This document shows positions 1 to 13,980 of a DNA stretch of 64,000 bases, in pieces (position 1 is the first letter of the stretch; each line of letters opens with the position of its first letter). The translations under genes and the position numbers were made by a program. Origin of the DNA: Onchidella celtica (taxonomy: Eukaryota > Mollusca > Gastropoda > Systellommatophora > Onchidiidae); the NCBI GenBank assembly GCA_963931925.1, contig OZ007570.1, positions 54,345,880-54,409,879 of the forward strand, given 5' to 3'. The notes under the pieces were generated by a model. That model did no database searches. It was not told the DNA's origin and worked only from the letters and a program-made list of their open reading frames with translations.

Positions 1-2780
1 GTAGAACAATAAAGGCTCCTCCGCACTGTTTTAGAAATGAAATGAATACTGCACTACCTTCTATGAAAACAAAAAAATTCAGATAAGGCCTGGCTGAACT
101 ATGGAAAGTGAATCACTAGGTAATTTAAGGAGTAAAATGGAAATAAGTTTTTACAAGTTTACTTTTACTCCAGGTAAATGCATTACTGACAAAAAAAAAA
201 CATAGTATCCAATATATTTCTCAAAGTGAATATGGCACTCATAAGTCTTGTACTGGGTAGTAACACTAACTGATTTTTCCAAATTTTCAGAGTTAAGTTT
301 TTGCAGAAGTGAAAAGTATTTTTCATTCACAGGATGGTGGTACAGGTAAAGTCTACAGTGAACGTTCCCAAAAATCTGAACAAGTACCGACCAAAAGATC
401 ATGTAAATCATATCCAAAATTTATGCCCAAATCCATTTCTGCTGTATCCCTTTATTAAGTTTAATACTAACTCAAAATTCTACTGGTACCGACTTCTTCA
501 AACTCTGGCCAAATTTAAGAATTGATAACCTTTAGGGCAGTGCTTCTTAGCTTGTTTCACATAAAAAAAATAAAAAATTTCAGAAGCTCCATTATGGTGG
601 CGCTAAAATTAAGTTCATTTTCAGGTCCAAAAAGGTGTTCCCTGCCCTAAAGGTGCTGGGTGAAGGGTCCTCAAAAATTAGGTTATTATCTGCTCCAATT
701 TCACATTTACTTTCTGGTCTGAATCTGATAAGTGTTAAAACCACCAGATGTAAGGGTCATCTTGAGAAGACCACCTCATCTAGACATTGACAGACCTCTG
801 TTTATGATGAAATGATAATTGGAGCAGCAAACAATTCAATTTTTATAGGGCTCTTGGATGTGACTGCCAGCTCAGTCAACAGGAACAGATTGTACTATTT
901 TACTGTCATTAATAGTAGCAAATGGAGACCTCAGACTTGTCAAATTAGGCTGAATATGAGAAAAAGGAAACATTTTCAAATTAACCAAAAAGATGGGAAG
1001 TTTACAAGTGCTGAACTTTGAACTCAGTATTCAAGGTTTCTGCAGTTTTTTTGTTTTAATGAAAGAATCTAGAAATTGATACGCAGAAAAAGCATGGCAA
1101 GTCTGAGGCATCCCCGATCTGACAATAAATAACTTGCCTAAAGTGATCGATTTATCACCTATACTCAGCTACAGTTCTCATTGTGATACAATGTGACAAA
1201 TTGTTTTTAAACTTCCTTTTCAAATGTGCAGATTAAAAGTTCCTTCTGAAAGACATGTTAAGTTTCCTAAAGATTTGTTCTTACTTGCATTTGTTGTGTA
1301 ATGATTGATCATGATTGAGGAAAATCTCATATGATCAGAATTTGAAATAATTATCCTTAAAAAAAGGTTTTATCGCCTTCTTATCACAATGGGGCCTTTT
1401 AGTTTTAGCTCACTGAAAGTACTATGTGTGTAATAAAAAATATTTTTTAAAAGTCACAGGCTCATGGTCAGCAACTCCGGTATTTTAAAAGCAAATATTT
1501 GATCACCACAAGAATATTATTCTATGTACTGGAATCGGAACATCTGGTTCTTTAAGGCACGACGTACTTTTGACATAGTCTAAATTTAGATTTTTCCCTT
1601 TTTTTTATACTCCTTAGTTCTGGTTGCTCGAATACAGATTCAGTTTACAGGGTTCATTCACACATTTGCTTTTTGTCCTCTATCTTTCAATTGTATTGGT
1701 TTTTTCTTATCAGAACATATACCAATAATATACTCTTTGCCTCTTGTAAGAACATTTCTAATCAGTTGTATCACTAAGAAGTTCATGGCATTTTCTCTAC
1801 CAGTGTGAGGTAAGTGAATACTCACTTCTTTAAATGTTTATACAATTACTGGGCCCATTCACAGGATTTTGTTTGTCTAATTTCACCACAGCACACAAGA
1901 TCATCCCGTTCTGGTAAATCAAGCTGTTCTATTTCTTCCGAACTGTTATGAAAAATGCCGTCCCTACATGTCATATTCCAAATGCATGACAGCTTGATTT
2001 CATGTAAAATATAAAGATGTCAATGGCACCAAATGGTGACCATTTATTGTAAGAAACCTTTAACTCCTCATAATAAATGACAGCTCATCCTACATTGCTT
2101 TCATTTTTGCTGAAATTTCTACGAATGCAGGTCTACATAACTGAAATGTCAAATTAATCCTTACTTTAAAGGATTTATTAATTATTTTTGCACATTTTTT
2201 TAAAAACTCCTCTTACTTTAGTTACTACCTCATGTTCCATTTGATAAATTTGCAAAACAAAAAATAATTCAAACCTAACACAATCCACATGTTGGAATAA
2301 AGCTCAAGTGAGTCTGTAATGCTGACCGATGTAGAAATGTTAAATACTGGTAAACCTTTACTGTACTATGAAGCCATGGATATTTTGAAAAAAAGACACT
2401 ACAGGTGATTGTGATGCTACAGTTAAATTTGAAATTTGTTTCTCTGAAAATGTAGCTGAAACAGTCTAACTGGCTGTGATCTAGGAAATGACAAAAGATA
2501 ATCCACACTGCCAAGCTCAAAAACAGACCTGCAAATAATTACAGTTTGCTTCATAAAGATTTCTAATGTTTTACATCCACATGGTAAGTTAACTATGCAC
2601 AACAATACACTGTCACTATCATTTCACAACTGCCTAAGTCATGCTTTGGTGTTTTTTCAAAATCAAAGAAAACTTTACTTTGAATATAGCAGAAATGTCT
2701 CAGGCAATTGTGAAAAGACCGTGATTCACATTAACCGGAATGTGATAAATCCTGAAAGAACATTACTCACGACAACTATC
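1..2780. other. AT-rich stretch without a recognisable gene
   Basis: I see no open frame with recognisable protein character and no splice-bounded exon here. Short open frames (for example 151-417 on the minus strand) have biased composition and no motif. If the minus-strand transcription unit proposed at 2790-8590 is real, this stretch lies downstream of its last visible exon and could include its 3' untranslated region. That is inference only. Confidence 0.4.
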
Positions 2781-3869
2781 ACTGAAGACTGAAGATGTTG
2801 CTGATGTTTGTCCCTGATGAAGTTACGGCAGCAGGCAACCTGATGAAAGCTTACTGCAGGTTCTGTGAGCTGTTATTTGAAGTCTTTAAATGGGTGCCAC
2901 TGTACTGGCAGATGGTCTTCATACAGTCTTTCTGAAGTACCAGCACTTTGTGTTCTGTGGCAACGGAACTCACACGCTGATGTCAAATCATCCCTACACT
3001 TGTACTGATGTCAGGTTCATGATCCAAATTTCCTCGCCAAATCGTTTCATTTCACTCACTGGTTAGTTTGCAACTGAAATGGAAAAGAAATGCACAGTTT
3101 GTAAATAGCATGTCGAGAATTGTCAACAAACAACACTATTCAATAAATTTTTCAAAGTTACTTCATGTTCAGATTGGAAAAAGTTGGTTCATTGTCTCAT
3201 AACAACTTTGTTACTGTTAACTCATGCAATGATGCTTAATAAATGTGTCCCATTTCAGTGGGTTTTTTTTTATGTATGTGAAACATGTCTGGCAACTCAC
3301 AAACCTGTATCAACAGCCCCATTCCAAAGATCAGAGAGGCCAAAATTTGTGATCTTGATTTCCACATCACAGAATATTTTATACACTGTATCAACAAACA
3401 CAGGTGCCACACTCCACACAAGTTATGACTGGATGATGATCATCAAACTCAGCTGTGGATGTCACACTTTCCATTCTACTCTTAATCAGTTTACTATGGT
3501 AGCACATCCCAGGTAATGTAAAATAAAGTTAAATAAATGTATGAAATCATTTTACAGTAAATGAGAACATGAAAAGGTACATACCTTTCATCAGTTTGTT
3601 TCACTGCCACTGGACACAGACATTTTCCTGCCTTAAGTAGTCTGGTCCTGATATCTTCTGTGGACAAGACTTTCCATACACTTCTGTCAGTGTCAGCCTC
3701 TGCCCGGCAAAGTCTTTTGCAACCTTTGAGGATGGTTCTATTGTTGCAACTTTGTAATGTACCAGATGTTAAGTCTTCAGATAGAAGTCATCATACCACA
3801 GACTGGTTTTAATGCAACCTTTGTAACATGGTATTTGTTGCTTATGAGGTCCTTGGACAGATGCCAATG

Positions 3870-5770
3870 TACTGAAGATTGCAACATTTGTCCCACACAG
3901 CCTCTCTGAGGTCTTTAGCATGCTCTGAAATCATGCCACAAACTGTGCTAAAGATTGATCTTAATACAACCTACATAATATGTCATTTGTTGCCTATTCG
4001 CTATCTGCAGGCAGAGGCCAATATATCAGAGATTGGTCTTGATGCAGCCTTTGTATCATCTGTCAATTTGTGTTGCCTATTTGAAGTCTTTACACAGATG
4101 TCAGTACATTAGATGATTTTGGTGCAGCCTTTGTAACATCTCTCAATTCTGCATTGCCTATTTAAAGTCTTTACACAGATGTCACTATATCAAAGATTGG
4201 TCTTGATGCGGCCTTTGTATCATCTGTCAATTTTGTTTGCCTATTTGAAGTCTTTACACAGATGTCAGTACATCAGAGATTGGTCTTGATGCAGCCTTTG
4301 TATCATCTGTCAATTTGTGTTGCCTATTTGAAGTCTTTACACAGATGTCAGTACATTAGATGTTGATTTTGGTGCAGCCTTTGTAACATCTCTCAATTTT
4401 GCATTGCCTATTTAAAGTCTTTACACAGATGTCACTATATCAAAGATTGGTCTTGATGCAGCATTTGTATCATCTGTCAATTTTTGTGTTGCCTATTTGA
4501 AGTCTTTACACAGATATCAGTGCATTACATGTTGGTCTTGATGCAGCCTTTTAACATCTGTCAGTTCTGTGTTACGTATTTGAAGTCTTTACACTGATGT
4601 CACTGTATCAGAGATTGGTCCTGATGCAGCCTTTGTAACATCTGTCAGTTCTGTGTTGCCTATTTGAAATCTTTTCATGGATGTCAGTACATCAGATGTT
4701 GGTCTTGATGCAGCCTTTGTAGCATCTGTCAATTTTGTATTACGTATTTGAAGCCTTTACACTGATGTCACTGTATCAGAGATTGGTCTTGATGCAGCCT
4801 TTGTAATATCTGTCAGTTCTGTGTTGCCTATTTGAAGTCTTTACACAGATATCAGTACATTAGATGATTTTGATGCAGCCTTTGTAACATCTCTCAATTC
4901 TGTGTTGCTTATTTAAAGTCTTTACACAGATGTCACTATATCAAAGATTGGTCTTGATGCAGCCTTTGTATCATCTGTCAAATTTGTGTTGCCAATTTGA
5001 AGTCTTTACACAGATATCATACATCAGAGGTTGGTCTTGGTGCAGCCTTTGTATCATCTGTCAATATTTGTGTTGCCTATTTGAATACTTTGCACTGATG
5101 TCACTGTATCAGAGATTGGTCTTGATGCAGCATTTGTAACATCTCTCAATTCTGTATTGCCTTTTTAAAGTCTTTGCATGGATATAATCAGTACATTAGA
5201 TGTTGATCTTGATGAAGCCTTTGTAACAACTCTCAATTCTGTGTTGCCTATTTAAAGTCTTTACGCAGATGTCAGTACATCAGATGTTGGTCTTGATGCA
5301 GCTTTGGTATCATCTCTCAATTCTGTGTTGCCTATTTAAAGTCTTTACACAGATGCCACTATATCAAAGATTGATTTTGATGCAGCCTTTGTAACATCTC
5401 TCAATTCTGTGTTGCCTATTTCAAGTCTTCACACAAGATGTTAGTATATCAAAGATTGGTTTCGATGCAGTCTTTGTATCATCTGTCAGTTTCGTGATGC
5501 CTATTTCCAGTATATCAGAGATTGGTCTTGAAACAGGCTTTGCATCACCTGTCAATTTTGTGTTGTATATTTGAAATCTTTGCACAGATGTCAGTTTATC
5601 AGAGTTTGGTTTTGAAGCAATCTTTGTATCATCTGTCAATTCTGTGTTGCTTACTTGAAAGAAGTCTTTGCACAGATGTCAGTATATCAGATACTGGTAT
5701 TGATGCAGCCATTGTAACAGCTAGCATTAAGTTTTATTGTTGCCTGTCTGAAGTCTTCAGATTGGATCCT
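3870..5770. repeat. Tandem array, ~84 bp period, about 21 copies
   Basis: The core GATGCAGCCTTTGTA recurs about every 82-86 bases, for example near 4035, 4120, 4206, 4290, 4373, 4456, 4541, 4625, 4709, 4794, 4877, 4959, 5041, 5127, 5212, 5297, 5381 and 5467. Each unit also carries a TATTTGAAGTCTTTACACAG segment. Degenerate copies extend left to about 3690. Since 84 is 28 codons, a frame is preserved from unit to unit. On the minus strand two frames are nearly open, each interrupted about once per unit by a recurrent stop (TGA in one, TAA in the other). The only longer minus-strand run is 5421-5639, where the usual TAA is CAA. Confidence 0.9.
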
Positions 5771-6289
5771 AGGCATTTATGTCCTACCTGCAAAGTTAAA
5801 AAAAAACAAATGTGCATGACCTGCAATGTACAAATGGCAAAATGATAAAACAGCAGGAAAGACGGCTGAATATTTCACAATACATGAACTTAGAAACCTT
5901 TCAGTCACGCAAGTTATGAATATATATTTTTCTAAAATTGTTTTAGTCAACTTATAAAAGAACGAAACTGAAATGAGAAAACAATTGCCCGATCTGGTCC
6001 TCTCTAGAAAACACATTAAAGCTTTTTAATGGGAAAAGAGTCACCAAAAAATATTAAAAAGTGACTGAACTTGAAATGAATTACAAAACCTAGCCTCAAT
6101 CTTTATTATCAACTTATCCTATTGAGCAACCACTTACAAGGTACTTACCTTTCAATACTTTGGTTCACAGCCTTTAGAAAGAGACATGATGCTGCCTTGT
6201 GCTGTCTGGCCTTGATGTCTTGCATGTGTAGGACTTTCCACATAGTTATCTCAGCCTCTGTTGAGTCATTTACATTATATAAGGATGGT

Positions 6290-6670
6290 TCTTAGTTACT
6301 GCTTTCAGTCTTTGTAACCTGTCAGATGTTCAAGTTATTGTCTAAACAGCTGCCATTATTTAAGAGACTGCTCTGGATGCAGCCTTTGTAATATTGTTGA
6401 CCATTTGAGGTCTTCACACAGCTGACGCCACTATACCAGACAGTCTTAACGCAGCCTTCGTAACAAGTAAGTTGTTGCCTATTTGAAGTCTTTAGACAGC
6501 TGCCATCTACATGTGCCAGAGATTAGTCAACACAGCATATGTAACATGTAAGTTGTCCATTTGAAGCCTTAAGACAGATGCGGCCGTATCAGAGAATGGT
6601 CTTAATGCAGCCTCTGTAATATTTGTCCTTTCTGGTCAATTTGAGGTCTTTGTACAGATGTGATTGGTGA
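6290..6670. repeat. Diverged sister block of the 84 bp repeat
   Basis: Four to five degenerate copies of the unit are visible: GCAGCC cores near 6380, 6450, 6535 and 6610, with the TTTGAAGTCTT segment between them. The flanks at 6690-6790 also resemble 3040-3135 (both carry CTGAAATGGAAAA followed by a related GCATGTC...AATTGTCAA/AACTGTCAA tract). This points to duplication of a larger module that includes intron sequence. Confidence 0.7.
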
Positions 6671-7373
6671 TGGAAGGCTGACGTTTCCCTGACAGATGAT
6701 TGAATTTCACTGCTTACTTTGCTCTGAAATGGAAAAATGTAAACTTATAAACTGCATGTCAAGAACTGTCAAGAGAAAAGTAGCCAGTGATATGATCCAC
6801 TTCATTATTATTTATGTGATATATATCCTCAATGTGTAAAAAAAAAAAAAACACTTAAAAACTTAAATACACAATTATAATTAGATCACGTCTATATATA
6901 ATATAGGCTACAATTGCACAACATACCAGATAGACATACCATGCATGAGCTACCATAAGTACATTGTTGCATTTCTGGCTTGAAAAATTAAAACTACTAC
7001 TCTGCACTGTGCCAACGGGCAATCTAACCCAAAGCAGCAAAAAAAAAAAAAAAACAGCAACAAAAAATTAGCTGAATATTAGATCTACCTAGTACATTAC
7101 CATCCAACACTAGATCTACAACATGAAATAAATCCCCTTTAGATTGGAGATAACCAGGTTGGTCATGGAATTGGGGAAAGCTGAACAAGTTTCGGTCTTA
7201 CTGGGACTCATTAATCAATAGCCCACACTTGCAATACAGCAGGAAACTGTGTAGTGCTAGCTCTATATTCTTACTACTGGCCTACTTAACCTAGACTGAT
7301 AGCCTAGCTAGGTGCTCGCTCCAAATTTTCTAAGCTTTTCGGAGTTTTCCATTTAATTAGGCTAATCAATTAC

Positions 7374-7838
7374 GAAGTGTATATCCGTGCAACATGTTGC
7401 ATGGATATAGGACAGTGCATATCCGTACAACATGTTTACCAAAAAGTGCGACTGGTGAAGGTTTGCTGAAACAAAACTTGGTACCGGTATGGTGTTCACG
7501 AATTTAAAGTAACAACACATGGAATAGTCAGATGGACCTGGGGGCGTGAGGGTCTAGTCATTTTGTATCAATGGACGGTAGTCAGATTGACTAATCAGGC
7601 GAAAAGGGGTTGGGGTAGCCATTGGTGATCGACGTACACTCAAGTAGGCCTATATTAGCGCAGATCCCGCAATCTCCAAGCAGAAGTCGGATTGTTTTGC
7701 TACTAAGCCAATTCATATTTTTATAAACTATGCAAACTAACAAGGTCAGTAATATAATATTCCCGTGTGTGTTCTACGTCATCGAATTGTGTGCGTTGTA
7801 CGGATATGCACTGTCATGTTGTACGGATATATATGCGC
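7374..7838. mobile_element. MITE-like element with complex inverted ends
   Basis: The left end carries two copies of TATATCCGTGCAACATG / CATATCCGTACAACATG at 7379-7435. The right end carries the same two motifs in reverse complement at 7796-7835. The 465-base unit is bordered on both sides by TTAC, a possible 4 bp TSD but short enough to be chance. There is no coding capacity inside, and the superfamily is not determined. Confidence 0.6.
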
Positions 7839-8599
7839 TTACAATGAATTAAATGAAGTTGCCACACAAAAACTTTTGAAGTAAGGTTTCACTACGCTCG
7901 CCCGCTCAAATTAGTTGTCCGTCAAAACATGATCAAACTAAGAAAAATGTTCTGTGCAGGAAATTTCTGCAGGAAGAAAATAATCTCAGGCATAATTTTG
8001 GCGTGCAAATTGTCTTCAGAAGCTGTAGCAACAATTCAGTTGCGTAAATGTTAGCATTAATTGGTCTTACACCTGGCAGGGAAGTCGTACCGCTCCGCTG
8101 GAACGAAAATTTAGATCCGTAGCCAATTTCCTCCTTAAACGGACCGATTATTTAACAGATATTCCTTAAACGTATCAGTTCCTGTATGAAAAAACAATCA
8201 AGCAAGTGTACGCAAAAATTTTAATTTAATAAATAGCAGTGGACACCACGATGATTAAAAAAAACATTACAGTGGTGAAACAGAATGAATAGATCGAACT
8301 TAAAAAGTATGGGTTGACTGAACTAACCTTGTGCAGCAGCCTTTGTATGTACTGTGAATGGGAATTTCGCTGTGAATAATGTAGCCTATCACTTTATGCG
8401 TTGTTGTGGTTGTGGCAAGTGTGACTGGTAAACTGATCTTTGACACAGCTGTCTGTTGGCTGATGTGCAGGAGTGAAGAGAACTCACAAAAGGGAGTGCG
8501 GTTTTCACACCGGTGTGATGTTAGTGTGAGCACTGTTAAATTACATTGATGAATTCGTGAATTCAGTGAACGGTAGAAAAACACGATGTTTATAATTCA

Positions 8600-11500
8600 A
8601 AATACTGAACAAATTAAAATTGAAACAGTGTGTAAGGTGTACGAAAAACATTTTGTTTCTCACGCCACCACCGAGTAGCCTCCACCCAAAGATCAAGAAA
8701 AAGAAAATATTAGAGATATTCTTAGTTTATTTTTCATTGCAGTTTTGTTTTGTTTTTTTGTTGTTGGTGTTTTTCACCCAGACTTGTCACGCAGTCAGTT
8801 GTAAAGCAATAATAATGTTGAATAATAAAAGCTATTTACTGTACATGAAAAACAATTAATGCCTGACACTCTGGTTCCGGAATAACGTGGGCCTACCAGT
8901 GCCACTTTATGTATAGATAATTGATTGGCATTCGATCTTTCAAGCCGTCAAAGTATTCTTTTAAATTCTTTAATCATTCTATAATCAAACCGTGGTTAAC
9001 TGTAGGGGTGTGGGGGGGGGGGGGTGGAGATACAAATGTGAATTTATATCTTGCATAATAATAACACGCACATGCCGCACCGCCTTTCGGGACTTCTCTG
9101 GGGCAAAGTACCCGTGCGTTTAACTTCTCCTGGCTAAAAGCGTCCTTGATGAAAATATTACACCTGTTGAATTAACAGTCACGAACTATATTGCCATTTT
9201 TCTCTCCTGAATAACTTAATTGGTTTATTTATTGTGTTTCACAAAACGCAAGAGAAGCAAATTCAAAACTAGGCTACAGTCTGAAATAAAAACTCAGTTC
9301 CGTAAAGTTTAGTGTGAAGTATGAGCCCATGCAAACATTCAAAAACACTGTCAAGACGGTTTTCGAGAAAATCACTTTTGATACGGCCTGTGGTTAACAA
9401 AAAATAAATAACAAATAAATAAACAACACTATACTGTAGGCCTACATGTAAGCTTATGAAATCCTCCTGGCTTTGTGCTGCCGAAGACCACGCGGTGGCT
9501 GGGTTTGAGGAAAGTTGTGCTGGAGCTCTGGGAAAAATGGTATGGCAGTAGCCTATGCCGGACTTTCGCCCACTCTTGGTTGTTGATTAAAATGTTATAG
9601 AATATGGCTAAGTCGATCTTTTAAGTGGGCTGTGCTAGAGAGAATACGTTCGGGGAGGGGGGAGGGGGGTTGGGGAGTGGCAGAATAATTCTTGTTCAAA
9701 TCACATCGATATAGGGCCTAGCTATGTTTTATTTTCCCATACATTTGAAAATGCTTGCAGGCCTTCGCTCTGTGTATTGCTGAGATCTAAGTGATGATCA
9801 TACATTTTTGGAAAGATAAAGTTGATTTTAATGATAATGATAATAATAACATTTATGTCGCCCTTCGTCGTCCTGTAATACAAGCTCTGAATGCTTCACT
9901 GTCATTCTACCACCCACATTCAGTTCATAAATCGTTGGGTAGGCCTATTTGCCACATTGTTGTATGCGATATAATTATTGCCGATTTCGAGAGTTTGTCG
10001 TGAAAATGGTTCTCTGGCTCTTAAATTAGTTATGTATAAGTGTCATTCCAATGGGTTAGAAACCTTTCAAGGTATGTGTTTGTGACGTAATGTTGTTTAC
10101 ACAAGTCTTCAAAGTTTCCGTCCTCATGTTCTCGAAAAGACAAAAATTGCACACAACAATATATGGAAAATACGCGACAAAATATACAAGAACAATAGTC
10201 AGAAACACATATGGATGCATTTCACCAATTGAAAAGATGCGATTTAAGATCTTTCTTGAAAATTTCAGTAGTTTGTACTTAACTGATCCCAGGTCTTCAG
10301 GCCGTAAAAGGAAAGTCATCGTTCACCGAGTAATGTTAGAGACATTGTTGGAACTTTTAATTTTGTTATATTTTGCCAAGACATATCGTCACCGTTCCCT
10401 AATACTGTAGTGACAGGTTTTGACGACTTTTCGGGAGAAGTAAAAAAACTGGTTTATTTTAGCACACTAGTTGCGATGAATATTTTAAAGTTCAGTTAAT
10501 TTTCGGATTAGGGCTCAATAACGAAGATCGTTCGATGTGGCTTTGAATGTTATACACTGTATAGAAAAGTTGGTTTGGGGAATTTGTTAGTTCCATTTGA
10601 ACTTTCTGGTTAGGTAGAGTAAAAATGATTGTTGAACTTCTGATGCATTTGTAATTGTGTATTTACTATGTATAATGAAAATAAAAGTTGCTGCTTTACC
10701 TCCTGTGTGGCTTCTGTCTTCTTTGGTCATGAATGGCAGTGTGGTGTTGACGAGTACAAATTCTAAGACATTCTATTGGAAGTTACAAATGAAGGCCCAG
10801 ATGGAAAAAAAACACATTAATCGCATATCCATGAAATTGAAAAATAAATCAACTAATTAAGTTTGAAAGACCCCAAGTGCATTGTTAATGGAAATAAAGA
10901 AAAGCAACCTGTTTCATCGGGGGTGGGCTTTACCTCAGTAGAAAAAAAATGGGCTCTGGGGGCAAAATAGGCACTGTAAGCATTTTTTAAAGAACGCAAA
11001 AAATCTTTGAAATTGGACCGGTTGTTCTTCCACACGGGTCTTCATGTGTGAAAATATTTAGTTTACATTTTGTGTCATGAGACGGGTGATTCGGAGCACT
11101 GGCTTAAAGACGCGCTTTTAGACGAATGAAATTTGTTTATAATTTTCTAAACTAAATAACACTTTCAACACTATAACACTTTTATTTGAGTTCCACTGCC
11201 AACATTACGTGGGCCTGAAATAATATACTATTAATTTCTCAAAATGGTTCGCATTAACTTCAATTGTGACACAGCCAAGCCTGACAGAACAGTATCAAAA
11301 AGTAGTCATTGCACAAAATGTTAAAAACTCAATCAAAGCAAACATTTAAATGGGACAGGAAGATAACGTCAGTATATGGAGTGGATCGAATGACATACTA
11401 AGATTAAGTAATTAGAATGTTAGAAACTTCAGACAAATAATAATAATATTATATGTAGTACAGTATATTCATTGATGCACCCTTCTTAATTGCAGAATGA

Positions 11501-13980
11501 AAAGGCAAAATATTTTACAGCCTTGGTGAGTTGTTTTGAATGCTAAAAGTTAATTCAACCCCTGAACTTTAGTTAGGGTTTGGATGTTGACCCTGTCTCT
11601 GAATACTCGTGTTTTAACAATAGTTTCCCCTCAAGTTATTTCCCCTCACTTAACCCCCCTCCCCTCGGCGCTCTTAGTAAGAGGGGCTAGCCCCGCCCCT
11701 TTTTATTTTTTGTTGGAAAACTCAGATGACATCTCTCTTCCTTGTAATTCCTCCTTACCCCTTTCCCAGCGCACACATCTCATCCAACTGTTAACACAAC
11801 TTTATTATAATTTACAATTTATCACCTGGATAAGCTGAAGGTATCATCTTGTCAGTGAATTAGCCTGGGCGGGGCCACATGTGCAGTTGCGCCGGGCCCA
11901 AAAAATTTCAAAACTATCACTGTTTCAACTGCCAATGGTGAAAGAAGTTTCTAAAAACTTAAACAAAGCATAATATAATCAGAGCTCAACAGTGAGCCAA
12001 GACAGACTGAGTAACCTGGAAATACCGAAAAATGAGAGAGATTAATTTCACATCGAAAACTTTGCATGAAGGCGATTTAAATAAATTTTAGTACTGTATA
12101 CTTTTCATTTTTAATTACATCAGTATTTTCTTAAATACATGTGATTTGAGGGGGGGGGGGGTGGGGATAAGTGGTTAGTGATAATGCTCTAAGTGTCAGG
12201 GGACGCAATATTTGCCTTGCCACGGGTGCTGGAGATTTGCGCTGCGCCACTGCATGTTGTACTTGTCGAGGGTTCTCAACGTTGGCGAAAGTACTTCACG
12301 GAGGCGAGAAACATGAACCGGGGGGGGGGGGGGGGGGCAAAAACATGAATAGAGGACGATTTGTGGGCAAATACAGGGCAGTCATTGATTTGTTCAACGG
12401 CAAGTTAGCGTCTTGGTTTTATGAATAGCAAAGGGGTTTATTTTGTCCAGTGAATTTGATCAAGAATACTTTCTGTTTCATAATTAATGCAGAACCAGTA
12501 CGTCGATCTGTTGTCATTAATAAAGCTTTGAAAAACTTGGCATCATATTTAATAATGAGGAAGATACATGTAATTTTTTTCTCTCCATTGCAACTCTCTT
12601 TCTTTCTTTCTCTCTGTCTGTCTGTCTCTCTTGCACAATCTATTGCATACGCCCTAGTCTTATACTCGACATACACACACACACACATATAGGCACACAG
12701 AGAGAAATCCATCATAAATAAATCAATAAAACAGCAAAAATAAAATTAATCAAGAAATAAATGGGTTGGGAATGAAACTTCAGAACTGAAAGTGTTTTTG
12801 GAAAAGGTGGGTCTTTCGACCAAATTTTGAAATTTGACTGGGTAGATGCCTCGATGAAAGAAAATTGTGAGTCTAAGTCAGCGATTGCCCGACAAATGGT
12901 TGAGTACCGCTGTGCTGGTTTTTTTGAGCAGTCGGCTTTAGAATTTGAAGTACATTTTTGCTGTTGAAAAGTTGCAATGTGGAAAAGAAAAGGGGAAATT
13001 TGTATGTTATAAAGGCCAGCATGGGAAGAAACAATAAATCAATGAATTATAACAGTAAACTCCAAAGAGAATTATAAATAGTAGAAAACAACTACATGTA
13101 GTTTTCATCAACCAGCAACCATAAAACGGAAATCCCACACCTAGTCTTGACAGAAATCCTATACCAATCTACGTCGGGTTTACGTAGGGTCGCTGTAGGG
13201 AACTGTTTGTACTCGTAACTTCAGTCCTTCCTCAGGTTGAAACAAACAAAAATAAAAAAAACAACAACAAAAAACAACGAGTAATATGATTATAGTGATA
13301 AAATTGTGTGGCATTTTATTCTCTCTGATCTAACTCGGCACAATGGGCTATATATATAATACACGTGTACATATATACCGGTACATTGTATATCATATTT
13401 TCGTGCCGTATGTAACGTAATAATTGTAGCAACGATCTCAGGATCGTGAAGACATAAAATTCCCTTTCCCGTTACATTTGGGCTCTGCTGCGTAATCCGG
13501 TTGGGGTTGGAGGTGGGGGGGGGGGGTGGGGGGGATGCGATCTATCTACATGAATCATCTTATCTTTGTGAAGAGTCTTCCCTACAAATGACTAATGTGA
13601 AACTGTTGAAGTCAGTCATTATACTTATTATTTTTCTCATATTTTCCTGTCCCAGATCCTGTGGTACGTAGGATCGAGCACCCAGTCTTCTTGGATAAGG
13701 ACGAAAAACTCGGGTGGCCGGTGTGTACGTCGCGCCCATTAAAGATACCTTACCAGATGGAGGTCGAGAAGAGCAGGCCCAACAGGCCCCTGCCCTAGGC
13801 AAAATAAAAAACAATAAAACACACATGATACACACAACTAATCCGTACCCCCCCCCCCCAAATAAACCCCGCCGACCGGCGCTGCACTGTGGTGACGACG
13901 GTACGTGTCTGCTCCAGTTGTAACTAGCCTACAATGACACTAAGGCAAATGATCAAAATGGGATTAAAGAAGTATACAAA
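8600..13980. other. Non-coding stretch with poly-G tracts
   Basis: No credible exon or repeat boundary was recognised. Features that stand out are poly-G runs near 9008-9024, 12150-12160, 12320-12337 and 13516-13535, and a CT/CA microsatellite at 12590-12690. The open frames here are short and take on the composition of these tracts. Confidence 0.4.

Larger units (their letters stand above)
2790..8590 (-). other. Candidate multi-exon minus-strand transcription unit built from repeats (non-coding or decayed gene)
   Basis: Reading the minus strand, splice signals bracket repeat-containing blocks. There is a donor GTTAGT after 8328, and an exon-like block 6149-6723 (acceptor TTTCAG, donor GTAAGT). 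A second block spans 3585-5787 (acceptor TTTGCAG, donor GTATGT), and a third begins at 3073 (acceptor TTTCAG). The last parts of the two middle blocks are homologous. Each stays open to its donor in the same phase (phase 2) and shares a pattern with W-K-V-L, then D-I, then C-L, then A-V. The block 3585-5787 is open for about 70 codons before its donor, and 6149-6723 for about 50. Upstream of that both are full of stops, including about one stop per 84 bp repeat. This could be a repeat-bearing lncRNA, a decayed repeat-protein gene, or chance similarity through duplication. I do not recognise the protein. Confidence 0.35.

Noticed and set aside
4930..5139. Plus-strand open frames in the 84 bp array as coding sequence
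   Set aside because: They are open only because the repeat is periodic. They lack splice or start context and break in neighbouring units.
8300..8584. 94-codon minus-strand open frame as a protein gene
   Set aside because: It begins at GTG with no ATG, has no motif, and its end is crossed by a plausible donor site. At most it marks a 5' exon of the proposed transcription unit.
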